A stretch of 64,000 nt of DNA. It comes from Burkholderiaceae bacterium (GTDB taxonomy: Bacteria > Pseudomonadota > Gammaproteobacteria > Burkholderiales > Burkholderiaceae_E). Positions 41,988-51,102 of this stretch are shown piece by piece. Position 1 is the first letter of the stretch. The number at the start of each line of letters is the position of its first letter. The notes beneath the pieces are model-generated. The model was given only the letters and a program-made list of their open reading frames with translations. It was not told where the DNA came from and made no database searches. The translations under genes were made by a program, and so were the position numbers. Where the stretch lies: contig JAOSJU010000001.1 of assembly GCA_027493945.1 (NCBI GenBank), positions 2,533,658-2,597,657 on the forward strand, read 5' to 3'.

Positions 41988-42488
41988 TCAGACCGCGCCG
42001 CAACGTTGCAGGAAGTCGTCGATCCCGGCGCGGCCGCGGCAGGCCTCGACAACCGACAGCACCGCGGGAAGCAGTGCACGCAGTTCGTCGATCGTGTGCG
42101 TGCGCTCGATGCGGATTGCCAGGTCGTCGCCGTTCGGGCCGATGGTGTCGAGCAGCGCCCGCGTCACGCGAGTGCGCAGTGCACGCAATTCCTCGCCGCC
42201 GGCGGCCGGCGCGGCTGCCGGCCCGGAGGCGGCCGCCGCGACCCCGTCCGCCTGCGGGCTGCCGGCGTCGAAGGGGCGCGCGACGAATCCGCCCTGTTCG
42301 AGCTGCGCCAGCTGGTCGCCGAATTCGGGGCCGGGCAGCATGCGCGACAGCTCGGCGATGTCGCGCCTGCCGTCGACCAGGATCAGCAACTGCCGCAGGC
42401 GCGGCCCCAGGCCGTGGCGGCGGGTGCGCAACTCGTCGGCGCCCTTGCCGGTCTTCTGGAACACGTCGTGCGCCGCAATCTCCATCAT
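41988..42488 (-). CDS. hypothetical protein, paralogue-like partner of 41474..41980
   Basis: LGPRLRQLLILVDGRRDIAELSRMLPGPEFGDQLAQLEQGGFV; tandem, same strand. Confidence 0.7.
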   Translation of the reverse strand: MMEIAAHDVFQKTGKGADELRTRRHGLGPRLRQLLILVDGRRDIAELSRMLPGPEFGDQLAQLEQGGFVARPFDAGSPQADGVAAAASGPAAAPAAGGEELRALRTRVTRALLDTIGPNGDDLAIRIERTHTIDELRALLPAVLSVVEACRGRAGIDDFLQRCGAV

Positions 42489-43180
42489 GATCGTCCCCCT
42501 GGCGCAGGCGTCCCGGACGCCGGGTCGCCGCCTCTCGAGGCGGGCGCGCCGAACGCGTCGAGCACGATGCGCTCGAGCAAGGTCAGTTTACGATGGAAGA
42601 AATGATCGGCGCCGGGCAGGACGACGACCGGCAGTTCCTGCCGACGAGCCCAGTCGAAGACCGCCTGCAACGGCACCGTGTCGTCGACTTCGCCGTGCAC
42701 GACCAGCGTGTCGGCCGGCACGGGGCCGACCTCGAAGCGCGACACCGCGGTGCCTACCAGCACCAGGCGGTCGGCGGGCTGGCCAAGCTCGCGCAACCGT
42801 GCCGCGACCCGCGTCTGCACGTAGCTGCCGAACGAGAATCCGGCGAGCACCAGCCGTGGCCGTGCCACGCCGATCGAGGCGGCGTGCTCGCGCGCGTGCG
42901 CCACCACCGCGAGCAGGTCGTCGGTCTCCCCGATGCCGTCGTCGTGAGCGCCCGCCGATTCGCCGACGCCGCGGAAGTTCGGGCGCCAGCAGACGTAGCC
43001 CAGCGCCACCATCGCACGGGCGAGGGTCTGGACCACCTTGTTGTCGCGCGTGCCGCCAAACAGCGGATGCGGATGGGCAATGACCGCGAAGCCGACAGGT
43101 GGGCCCGACGGAAGGTCCAGCGCCAGGTCGATCGCGCCGGCCGGACCGTCGGTCAGGAGGGCCCGGGTGCCGGAGTTCAT
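42485..43180 (-). CDS. alpha/beta hydrolase
   Basis: VIAHPHPLFGGTRDNKVVQTLARAMVALGYVCWRPNFRGVGESAGAHDDG; GFSFGSYV. Confidence 0.9.
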   Translation of the reverse strand: MNSGTRALLTDGPAGAIDLALDLPSGPPVGFAVIAHPHPLFGGTRDNKVVQTLARAMVALGYVCWRPNFRGVGESAGAHDDGIGETDDLLAVVAHAREHAASIGVARPRLVLAGFSFGSYVQTRVAARLRELGQPADRLVLVGTAVSRFEVGPVPADTLVVHGEVDDTVPLQAVFDWARRQELPVVVLPGADHFFHRKLTLLERIVLDAFGAPASRGGDPASGTPAPGGRS

Positions 43181-43491
43181 TCGAGCCGCAGTCGCGCGAC
43201 CGGCCGTCCGTCTCGAAGGTGGGACTCGACGATCTCGTCGATGTCGCCGCGGTCGACGTAGGTGTACCAGACCGCATCGGGATAGACCACGGCGACCGGG
43301 CCTTCGTCGCAGCGATCGAGGCAGCCGGCCTTGTTGACACGAACCTTGCCCCGTCCGGCCAGCCCGAGCGCCTTGACGCGTTCCTTCGCGTAGGCCTGCA
43401 ACGACTCGGCGCCGTGCTCGGCGCAGCACGGCCGGCCGTCGTCGCGGCGGTTCACGCAGAAGAAGATGTGGCGCTCGTAGTAGCTGCTCAT
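43177..43491 (-). CDS. (2Fe-2S) thioredoxin-like ferredoxin
   Basis: YERHIFFCVNRRDDGRPCCAEHGAE...VRVNKAGCLDRCDEGPVAVVYPDAVWYTYV. Confidence 0.92.
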   Translation of the reverse strand: MSSYYERHIFFCVNRRDDGRPCCAEHGAESLQAYAKERVKALGLAGRGKVRVNKAGCLDRCDEGPVAVVYPDAVWYTYVDRGDIDEIVESHLRDGRPVARLRLE

Positions 43492-43499
43492 GCGGTCGA

Positions 43500-44633
43500 T
43501 TATAGACCGCGCCTCGCGCGCGTCCGCAGCCGCCAGGCACACCACGCGATGGCCGCGAACGGCCAGGCGCTCGCCAGCGCGCGCAGCAGCCCGTGGAAGT
43601 TCGTCCACGCGCCTCCGCCCCAGCTCATGCGCATCGACAGGTAGTACGCGTTCGGCGGCGCGAGATTGAACAGCAGCGTCGCGGCCGCGAGCGCGGCGAT
43701 CGCCATCCAGAGGCGCGCGCGACGCCCGACCCATCCGAGCAGCAGCAGCGCCACGACGCCCGCGAGCAGCCCGCCCTGCGCGCCCGCGTTGAGCCATGCC
43801 AGCGCGTTGGCCTGGCCGAGGTACGCGGCCGATGCGGCCGACTTGATCGCGAATGCCGCGACGATCGGCGCCGCTACCGCAGCCGCGGCGCCGCGCGCGC
43901 CCGCGCGCAACAGGTCGTGCGCCATGAGCCCGATCGCCAGCACCGTCATCGAAACACCCGCGGCTTCGGCGAATGGCTCGAGTTCGTGAGGCAGCAGCCA
44001 TGCGGACAGCCACGGGTGCGTGGGTTCGCCGGGCGTCGTCACTTCCAGCGACATCAGGTCGCCGGTGGCGAACACCAGCGGCTGCGGATAGAGCTGCGCC
44101 ACCAGCCACGCGCACAACAGCAGCAGGCCGGGCGTCGAATGCGGCGCCAGCGGCAGGGTTTCCCGGGCCCACTGTGGCCATTGCTCGACGCGGCGGCGAC
44201 CGATCCAGGCCGCGACCAGCGCGCCGGCCGCGCCGCCGGCGGCGTTCGCGAGCAGGTCCATCCGCGAGGGTACGCGCGCCGGCAGCAGCGCCTGCGCGCA
44301 TTCGAGGGCCAGCGACAGGCCCGCGGCGACGGCGGTGGCGAGCACGGCGGCCAGTCCCATGGACACCGACAGCCGCCGCGCGAGCCAGGCCGACAGCAGC
44401 AGGCCGATCGGCAAATAGGCGGCGACGTTGACCGCCACGTCGAAGCCGGTCCACCAGCGCGGCCAGGGCTCCGAGAGGAACGAGAACATCCAGCGGCCGG
44501 GCGTGCGCCAGCCCGACCACGGGTAGAGCGTGGCATAGACGACCGCGGCGAGCCAGGCGGCCAGCCACGCGCCGGTGGCCGCGCCCTGCGGTCCGGCTGC
44601 GGAAATCGGCGACTGGGTGGGGAGGCGCGGCAC
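43500..44633 (-). CDS. VanZ family membrane protein
   Basis: N-term YPWSGWR...VNVAAYLPIGLLLS and multi-TM. Confidence 0.82.
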   Translation of the reverse strand: MPRLPTQSPISAAGPQGAATGAWLAAWLAAVVYATLYPWSGWRTPGRWMFSFLSEPWPRWWTGFDVAVNVAAYLPIGLLLSAWLARRLSVSMGLAAVLATAVAAGLSLALECAQALLPARVPSRMDLLANAAGGAAGALVAAWIGRRRVEQWPQWARETLPLAPHSTPGLLLLCAWLVAQLYPQPLVFATGDLMSLEVTTPGEPTHPWLSAWLLPHELEPFAEAAGVSMTVLAIGLMAHDLLRAGARGAAAAVAAPIVAAFAIKSAASAAYLGQANALAWLNAGAQGGLLAGVVALLLLGWVGRRARLWMAIAALAAATLLFNLAPPNAYYLSMRMSWGGGAWTNFHGLLRALASAWPFAAIAWCAWRLRTRARRGL

Positions 44634-44734
44634 CGCTCAAGCTTAACGGCTGGGAGTGCGTCGGAGTGCAATTGCGGGCCCGACCCGGCTCCGACGGATT
44701 CCCCAGTGGCGGGCTCGGGCTATGATCGGTTGTC

Positions 44735-45553
44735 ATGAGCCTGCTCGACGCCGAAGCCATCCGCCAAGCCGCGGCCCTCGAAGGCCTGCGCATCGAGACG
44801 GTCGACGAGATCGGATCGACGAACCAGGCGCTGATGGACGCCCCGCCGGGAACACAGCCCGCGCCGGCGCGGCTGCTCGCCGCCGCGCGCCAGACGGCAG
44901 GGCGGGGCCGGCGCGGGCGTGCCTGGCTAAGCCCCGAGGGCCGCTCGGTCGCCTTCTCGATTGCCGTCGAGCGCCGCGTGCGCGCGCAAATGCCGCCGGC
45001 GGCAATTTCGCTCGCGGTGGGTGCCGCCGCGGCGGCGGCGCTCGCGTGCTGGGCTCCCGATATTCGCCTGAAGTGGCCAAACGACCTGTTGCGCGAGCGC
45101 CGCAAGCTCGGCGGCATCCTGGTCGAATGCCGGCGCGGCCTGCCCGAGGCCGGTGCCGACGGCAGCGCCACCGAGCGGATCGTGGTCGGCATCGGCCTGA
45201 ACCTGCTCGCGCCGCCGCCGGACTCGATCGGGCAGCCGGCCTGCGGCCTGTTCGACGGCGAGGCGCCGCCGGTGCGCGCGGCCGAAACGGTCATCGGCGC
45301 GCTCGCCGCGGCGACAGTGCCGGCGGTGCAGCGCTTTCTTGCCGAGGGACTCGGACCGTTCGTGCAGGCGTGGCGCCGGCTCGATGCGCTCGCCGGCGAA
45401 GAGGTGGCGCTGCTCGACGGCGATCGCATCGTCGCCGCCGGGCGTTCGCTCGGCCTCGACGCCAGCGGCGGCCTGCGCGTGCAGCTGGCCGACGGCATTC
45501 GGGTCGTGCACAGCGGCGAGGTGTCGCTGCGCCCGGTCGCCGCATTGCGCTGA
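44735..45553 (+). CDS. birA: biotin--[acetyl-CoA-carboxylase] ligase
   Basis: TVDEIGSTNQALMD; ARQTAGRGRRGRAWLSPEGRSVAFSI; LKWPNDLLRERRKLGGILVE. Confidence 0.95.
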   Translation: MSLLDAEAIRQAAALEGLRIETVDEIGSTNQALMDAPPGTQPAPARLLAAARQTAGRGRRGRAWLSPEGRSVAFSIAVERRVRAQMPPAAISLAVGAAAAAALACWAPDIRLKWPNDLLRERRKLGGILVECRRGLPEAGADGSATERIVVGIGLNLLAPPPDSIGQPACGLFDGEAPPVRAAETVIGALAAATVPAVQRFLAEGLGPFVQAWRRLDALAGEEVALLDGDRIVAAGRSLGLDASGGLRVQLADGIRVVHSGEVSLRPVAALR

Positions 45554-45567
45554 CGCGGCCTGCCCCG

Positions 45568-46417
45568 ATGCGCTGGCTGCTGGCATTGCTGGTCCTGGCG
45601 AACCTGTTCACCTTTGCACTGTTCCAGGGGTGGCTGTCGCCGTGGATCCGCGGCGACCGCGAGCCGCAGAGGGTTGCCGAACAGCGCAGCCCCGATCGGC
45701 TGCGGGTCGTGCCGCTGGAGCGGCTCGGCCCGGCGCAGGCGCGCGTGCCGGGGACCCCCGCAGGCGCGTCGGGCACATCGTCGGTCGTCGAGCCGGCGCC
45801 GGCGTTTCCGCAGTCCCCGTCCGCGCCGCAGCCGCCATCCGTGCCGCAGCCGCTCTCCCCCGCCGCAGCCTGGCGCTGCGCCGCAACCCGGCCCCGGGCT
45901 GCCGCAGGGCCCGGGCGCCGCGGCGGGGCGCATCTCGAGCCCGTTCGCGCCGGGCGTCACTGCGCTGCCCGCCGAGGTCTGTGTCGCGTTCGCCGCGCTC
46001 GACGAGCAGCGCGCCGGGAGGCTGCGCGAGGCGCTGCAGGCCGCCGGCGCGCGTGTCGTCTCGACCCGGGTCGAACAGCCTTCCGGCTACCTCGTCTACG
46101 TGCCGCCCCCGCCCACCCGCGCCGACGCGCAACAGCGGCTCGCCGCGCTGCGCGCGGCCGGCCAGGCCGACGTCTTCGTGGTGCAGGACGGCCCGCTGCG
46201 GCTTGCGATCTCGGTCGGGTTGTTCCGCTCGGAGGAGACTGCACGCGCGCTGGTAACGCGGCTGCAGCAGCGGGGCGAGACCGGCCTGCAGATCGCGCCC
46301 CACGGCCCGGTCAGTGTGCGGATACGCCTGCAGGCGCACTGGCCCGACGCCGCGTCGGCGGCGGCGGCCGGGCCGATCGGCAGCCGCTTCGATGCGGCGC
46401 CGCGCGACTGCGACTGA
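45568..46417 (+). CDS. SPOR/sporulation-related-domain-like membrane protein, frame broken once
   Basis: N-term TM RWLLALLVLANLFTFALFQGW; second half AEVCVAFAALDEQRAGRLREALQAAG... in +1 frame; C5 run 45857-45861. Confidence 0.75.
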
Positions 46418-46471
46418 CCGCGAAGGCGGCCCGGGCCGCGGGACCGGACTCGATCCGGCGTCGGCCGGCTC

Positions 46472-46975
46472 TCAGGCCGTGCGGTCTGCGCCGGCGCGGA
46501 TGCGTTCGACCAGGTCGGTGGTCGATCGCTGGACGCGAAACGGGATCGCGTGCACGGAACCGCCCCAGCCGCGCACTTCCCGCGCGCCGACGATCTGCTC
46601 GAGCGGCCAGTCGCCGCCCTTCACCAGCACGTCGGGTCGCAACGCGACGATCAGCTCGAGCGGCGTGTCGGCCTCGAACCAGGTGACCAGCGTCGTCGAT
46701 TCGAGGGCCGCCACGACCGCGAGCCGGTCGGCCAGCGGATTGAGCGGACGGTCGGGGCCCTTGCCCAGACGCTTGACCGAGCCGTCGCTGTTCAGCGCGA
46801 CCACCAGCGAGGCGCCGAGCGCGCGCGCCTCGGCCAGGCAGGTGACGTGCCCGCGATGCAGCAGGTCGAACACGCCGTTGGTGAAGACCATCGGGCGCGG
46901 CAACTGCCCGGCGTACGCCGCGGCGTGCGCAGGGTCGATGATCTTGTGCTCGAAGCCGACCAGTGCGTTGCTCAC
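46472..46975 (-). CDS. rfaE2: D-glycero-beta-D-manno-heptose 1-phosphate adenylyltransferase
   Basis: MVFTNGVFDLLHRGHVTCLAEARALGASLVVALNSDGSVKRLGKGPDRPLN. Confidence 0.95.
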   Translation of the reverse strand: MSNALVGFEHKIIDPAHAAAYAGQLPRPMVFTNGVFDLLHRGHVTCLAEARALGASLVVALNSDGSVKRLGKGPDRPLNPLADRLAVVAALESTTLVTWFEADTPLELIVALRPDVLVKGGDWPLEQIVGAREVRGWGGSVHAIPFRVQRSTTDLVERIRAGADRTA

Positions 46976-47111
46976 CCGGACATTGCCTCGCGAGCCGGCG
47001 GGGCCCGACGGGCCCCGATCACCCCGATTCTAGCAACGCGGGTCGCCGACCCGACCGGCACCCTGCCCGGTGCCTCGTCGCGCCGACGAACGGCGGCGCC
47101 GCGCGGCGCGA

Positions 47112-48326
47112 TCACGCGCCCGCATCCCGGCGCGGCGCGACGAACAGCGTAAGCACACCCGTATAGCCGTAGACCCGGTCGCGGGCGATCTCGCCGTTCG
47201 CGAAGAAGCCCACCAGCGGGATCTCGCCGAGGTTGTGCGCGACGATTCCGAGTTCGGCGCCCGGCGCGCCGAACAACTGCTCGCCGCGGGCCACGCAGGA
47301 CACGTAATGCGCGCCCAGCACGCGCAGCGACTCGCCTTCGAGCTCCTCGCGCAATTCGGTGCAGATGCGGATCAGGTCGGCGCGCGCGGCGTGGCCGTCG
47401 CGGGTGCAGAACACCGCGCGGTCGCCCGGTCGCGGCGTGGCGGCGATCGCCAGCAGCCGGTTCTGCGGGTCGATGCCCAGCACGTTGCGCACCGCGTAGT
47501 CGGCGAAGCCGATGCCGCGGTCGCCGCTGGCCGGTGCCAGGCCGACCATCAGCCCGTTCGAAAGGCGTTCGGCGGGCAGCGCGCGCAGGATCTCGTCGCC
47601 ATCGCGCGACTCGCGCACCTCGGCGGCCACGCCGAGGTCGGCGAGCAGCACGTCGAGCGCCGGCTCGCCGTCCAGGCGCTGGATGTAGTGCGACGAGCAC
47701 TGCGAGATCACGTGCTCGCGCGCCAGTGGCGCGCAACCCTGCGTCACCCGCGACAGCAGCCGTACCTGATCGCCGAAGACCGCTCCCGACAGCCCGCCAC
47801 GCACCAATCGGCCCGCCAGCTGGTCGCTATCGGGCTGGCCGCCTCCCACCAGCCCGCCGAACAGGAAGCCGGTGTCCAGCCGCGCGGCCAGCGCCGCGAT
47901 CGACTCGGCCAGTTCGGGCGTGGTCGGCTCCACGTGGACGAGGGCAGTGAACGCTGCGGGTGTTTCGTTTGCGGCGGCGACTTCGCGCATTTCCCAGTCG
48001 GGGGCGATGTCCGGATGGCCGGAGAACACGCGCCAGCTGCCGGCCGGCAACTCGCAGATCATCGCGGCCAGCGCGGCTTCGCCGCTGTATTCGACGCCGG
48101 TCGAACAGATGCCGTGGGCGCTGGCGCCGATCCATTGCACGCCGGGAAAACGCTCGCGCAGCAAGGTGGCGACGTCGCCGAGCCGCTCGGCCAGCCGCTC
48201 GGTGACGTACAGCAGGCCGAGCCCCGCGGCCGGCGGGCGCGTGCCCCCGGCGAGCCGGGTCATCAACGATTCGGCCGCGGTGCGCCAGTCGGGGTGCGCC
48301 GCGTGCCCGTACCTGAATGCATGCAT
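47112..48326 (-). CDS. FIST N-/C-domain signal transduction protein
   Basis: QWIGASAHGICSTGVEYSGEAALAAMICELP; C-term GEQLFGAPGAELGIVAHNLGEIPLVGFFANGEI. Confidence 0.88.
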   Translation of the reverse strand: MHAFRYGHAAHPDWRTAAESLMTRLAGGTRPPAAGLGLLYVTERLAERLGDVATLLRERFPGVQWIGASAHGICSTGVEYSGEAALAAMICELPAGSWRVFSGHPDIAPDWEMREVAAANETPAAFTALVHVEPTTPELAESIAALAARLDTGFLFGGLVGGGQPDSDQLAGRLVRGGLSGAVFGDQVRLLSRVTQGCAPLAREHVISQCSSHYIQRLDGEPALDVLLADLGVAAEVRESRDGDEILRALPAERLSNGLMVGLAPASGDRGIGFADYAVRNVLGIDPQNRLLAIAATPRPGDRAVFCTRDGHAARADLIRICTELREELEGESLRVLGAHYVSCVARGEQLFGAPGAELGIVAHNLGEIPLVGFFANGEIARDRVYGYTGVLTLFVAPRRDAGA

Positions 48327-48377
48327 CGGGGCGGTCCGGCGGTCGATGGTGCTCGATCGTTCAGTCGCGCGAGTCGC

Positions 48378-49156
48378 TCACGCCTTGCGCGCCCGAGCCG
48401 CCGGCTTGCCGCCGACCCCCGCCGGCGGAGGGCCGGACTGCGGCTGCGTGGGTGCGCGGCGTCGCGCGCCGCCGCGCGCAGCCGGGGCCGGGGCCGACTC
48501 GCGCTGTGCGGGCGCGCCGGATTCGCCCCCGACAGGCCGACACCCGACAACGCCGCCGCCGCGACCTGGTTGAACTGGCTTTGCAGCAGATTCCACCATG
48601 CGCTCGGGCTCAGCCCGGGATCGGCGAGCGCGCCGGCCGCCGGCGCCTTCGCGCCGCGCTCCTCGCGGCGCGAGGGCCGCGCGCGCTTCGTGCCGCCCGG
48701 CGCAGCCCGCGCGCCGCCCTCGCCGCCGGCATTCGCGCCTGCCGCGCCGGTCGCAGCCGGCGCGGTACCGAGCCGCCCGTCGGGTGGCGCCGCACCGCCC
48801 AGTACCGACGCGATCGCCTGCGCGGCCGGCGCGGCCGGCGCGGCTGCCTCCACCGGCGCGCCGAACGCCTTCAGCGTGGCGATCGTGCCGCGCTGGATCT
48901 CCAGTGCCTGGATGGTTCCCTGGAGCATGGTCATGTTCAACGTCAGCCACTGCTCGACCGCCTTCAGGTCGGCGATGCGCTTGTCGAGCTCCTCGAGATC
49001 GAGGGTCGGCGTGAAGCCCGAGGGCACGCCGAACGAGGTCCATGCCTTCTTGACGAAGTCGACCGTGTCGAGGACGTTGCCGACGTTCAGCGGGCCGATG
49101 CCGACGTTTCCGAGCCCCATTGCCGCGAGGTCGCCGATTCCGAGCTTGCCTGTCAT
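48378..49156 (-). CDS. phaM: PhaM-type polyhydroxyalkanoate granule regulatory protein, frame broken in C-terminal tail
   Basis: DTVDFVKKAWTSFGVPSGFTPTLDLEELDKRIADLKAVEQWLTLNMTMLQGTIQALEIQR; Ala/Lys/Arg-rich tail KPAARARKA reached after shift at C5 run 48526-48530. Confidence 0.8.
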
Positions 49157-49253
49157 GTCGTCGCCTCCCGATCGCGCGGCCGGCGCGCGCTGCCCGTCAC
49201 GGTGAACGACAATAGCAGGAAACGACCGCTCCGCAACCGTCGCTGGAAGATCC

Positions 49254-49721
49254 ATGCCAGACATCGAAACGCTGCGCCGCATCCTGGCTACGCATCGCGT
49301 CATCGCGGTGGTCGGCCTGTCGGCCGAGTGGCACCGACCGAGCTATTTCGCGGCGAAATACATGCAGGAGCACGGCTACCGCATCGTCCCGGTCAACCCG
49401 AAGTACGAGTGCATCCTGGGCGAGCGCTGCTACCCGTCGCTCGCGGACATCGGCCACGAGGTCGACATGGTCGACGTGTTCCGGCGCGCCGAGGACGTGA
49501 TGCCGATCGCGCGCCGGGCGATCGAGATCGGCGCGAAGGCGCTCTGGCAGCAACTCGGCGTGGTCAACCTCGAGGCCGACCGGCTGGCGCGCGAGCACGG
49601 GCTCGACACCGTGATGGACCGCTGCGTGAAGATCGAGCACGCGCGGCTGTTCGGCGGCCTGAACTGGGCAGGCGTCGACACGCGGGTGATCTCGGCGAAG
49701 CGGCCGCGCTGGCTGCCCTGA
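49254..49721 (+). CDS. CoA-binding protein
   Basis: [37 protein letters not shown]. Confidence 0.92.
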   Translation: MPDIETLRRILATHRVIAVVGLSAEWHRPSYFAAKYMQEHGYRIVPVNPKYECILGERCYPSLADIGHEVDMVDVFRRAEDVMPIARRAIEIGAKALWQQLGVVNLEADRLAREHGLDTVMDRCVKIEHARLFGGLNWAGVDTRVISAKRPRWLP

Positions 49722-49732
49722 CGGAGAAACCG

Positions 49733-51039
49733 ATGGCGGACCATCCCTACGGCATCGAGACGCTGTGCCTGCACGCGGGACAGATCCCCGACGCCGTCAC
49801 CGGCGCGCGCGCGGCGCCGATCTACCAGACGACCTCGTTCGTCTTCGATTCGGCCGAGCACGCGGCCAGCCTGTTCAACCTGCAGACATTCGGCAATGTC
49901 TACTCGCGGCTGTCGAACCCCACGGTGGCGATGCTCGAGGAGCGCGTGGCCGCCCTCGAAGGCGGGCGCGCGGCGATCGCCGCCGCCAGCGGCATGGCCG
50001 CCACCATGCTCGCGATGCTCACGCTGTGCGGCCAGGGCGATCACATCGTCGCCGCCAACACGCTGTACGGCGGCACCTGGTCGCAGTTCGCCGTCACGTT
50101 CGCGAAGTTCGGCATCGAATGCGCCTTCGTCGAGCCCGACGACCCCGAAAACTTCCGTCGCGCGCTGCGCCCGGCCACGAAGGCACTGTTCGCCGAGACG
50201 ATCGCCAATCCGCGCCTGAACGTGCTCGATATCGAGGCGGTCGCGGCGATCGCGCACGAGCACGGCGTGCCGCTGGTGGTCGACAACACGCTGGCCTCGC
50301 CGTACCTGTGCCAGCCGATCCGCCACGGTGCCGACATCGTCGTGCATTCGGCCACCAAGTACCTCGGCGGGCACGGCACGACGATGGGCGGCGTGGTCGT
50401 CGAGTCGGGCAGGTTTCCCCGGGACAATGGCCGCTTCCCCGAGATGACCGAGCCGTCGAAGGGCTACCACGGCGTGCGCTTCTACGAGACCTTCGGCGAC
50501 TTCGGGTTCACGATGAAGGCGCGCATGGAGACCGCGCGCACGCTCGGGCCGACGCTCGCGCCGCTGTCGGCATGGCTGCTGCTGCAGGGCATCGAGACGC
50601 TGCCGGTGCGCATGGACCGGCACCTGCAGAACGCGCAGCGCGTCGCCGGGCACCTCGCGGCGCACCCGCTGGTCGCCTGGGTCAACTACCCGGGGCTCGC
50701 AGGCAGTCCGTATCACGCGCTGGCGCGCAAGTACCTGCCGCGCGGCGCCGGCGGAATCCTCGCCTTCGGCGTGAAAGCGCCCGCCGGGGACGCACAGGCC
50801 GCGCAGCGCGCGGGCGAGCGCTTCATCGAGGCGGCGACGTTCATGAGCCACCGGCCAACGTCGGCGATGCGCGCACCCTGGTGATTCATCCGGCCTCGAC
50901 GACCCACCGGCAGATGTCGGCCGACGAGCAGCGCGCCGCCGGCGTCGCGCCCGACATGGTGCGCATGTCGGTCGGCATCGAGTCGATCGACGACATCCTG
51001 TGGGACATCGACCAGGCACTGGAGAAGTCTCGAGGGTGA
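49733..51039 (+). CDS. metY: O-acetylhomoserine aminocarboxypropyltransferase/sulfhydrylase, frame broken once
   Basis: [50 protein letters not shown]-term [22 protein letters not shown] in -1 frame; CCGG 50851-50854. Confidence 0.93.
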
Positions 51040-51102
51040 TTGATGGCGTGCAGCGCGCACGCACGGCAAGATGTTGCAGGTGCACACGTTTCGGAGGGCC
51101 CG

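Noticed and set aside
46997-47015. GGGGCCC-GAC-GGGCCCC hairpin between rfaE2 and the FIST gene
   Set aside because: Short GC palindrome without a T-tract; common by chance at this GC content, so not called a terminator.
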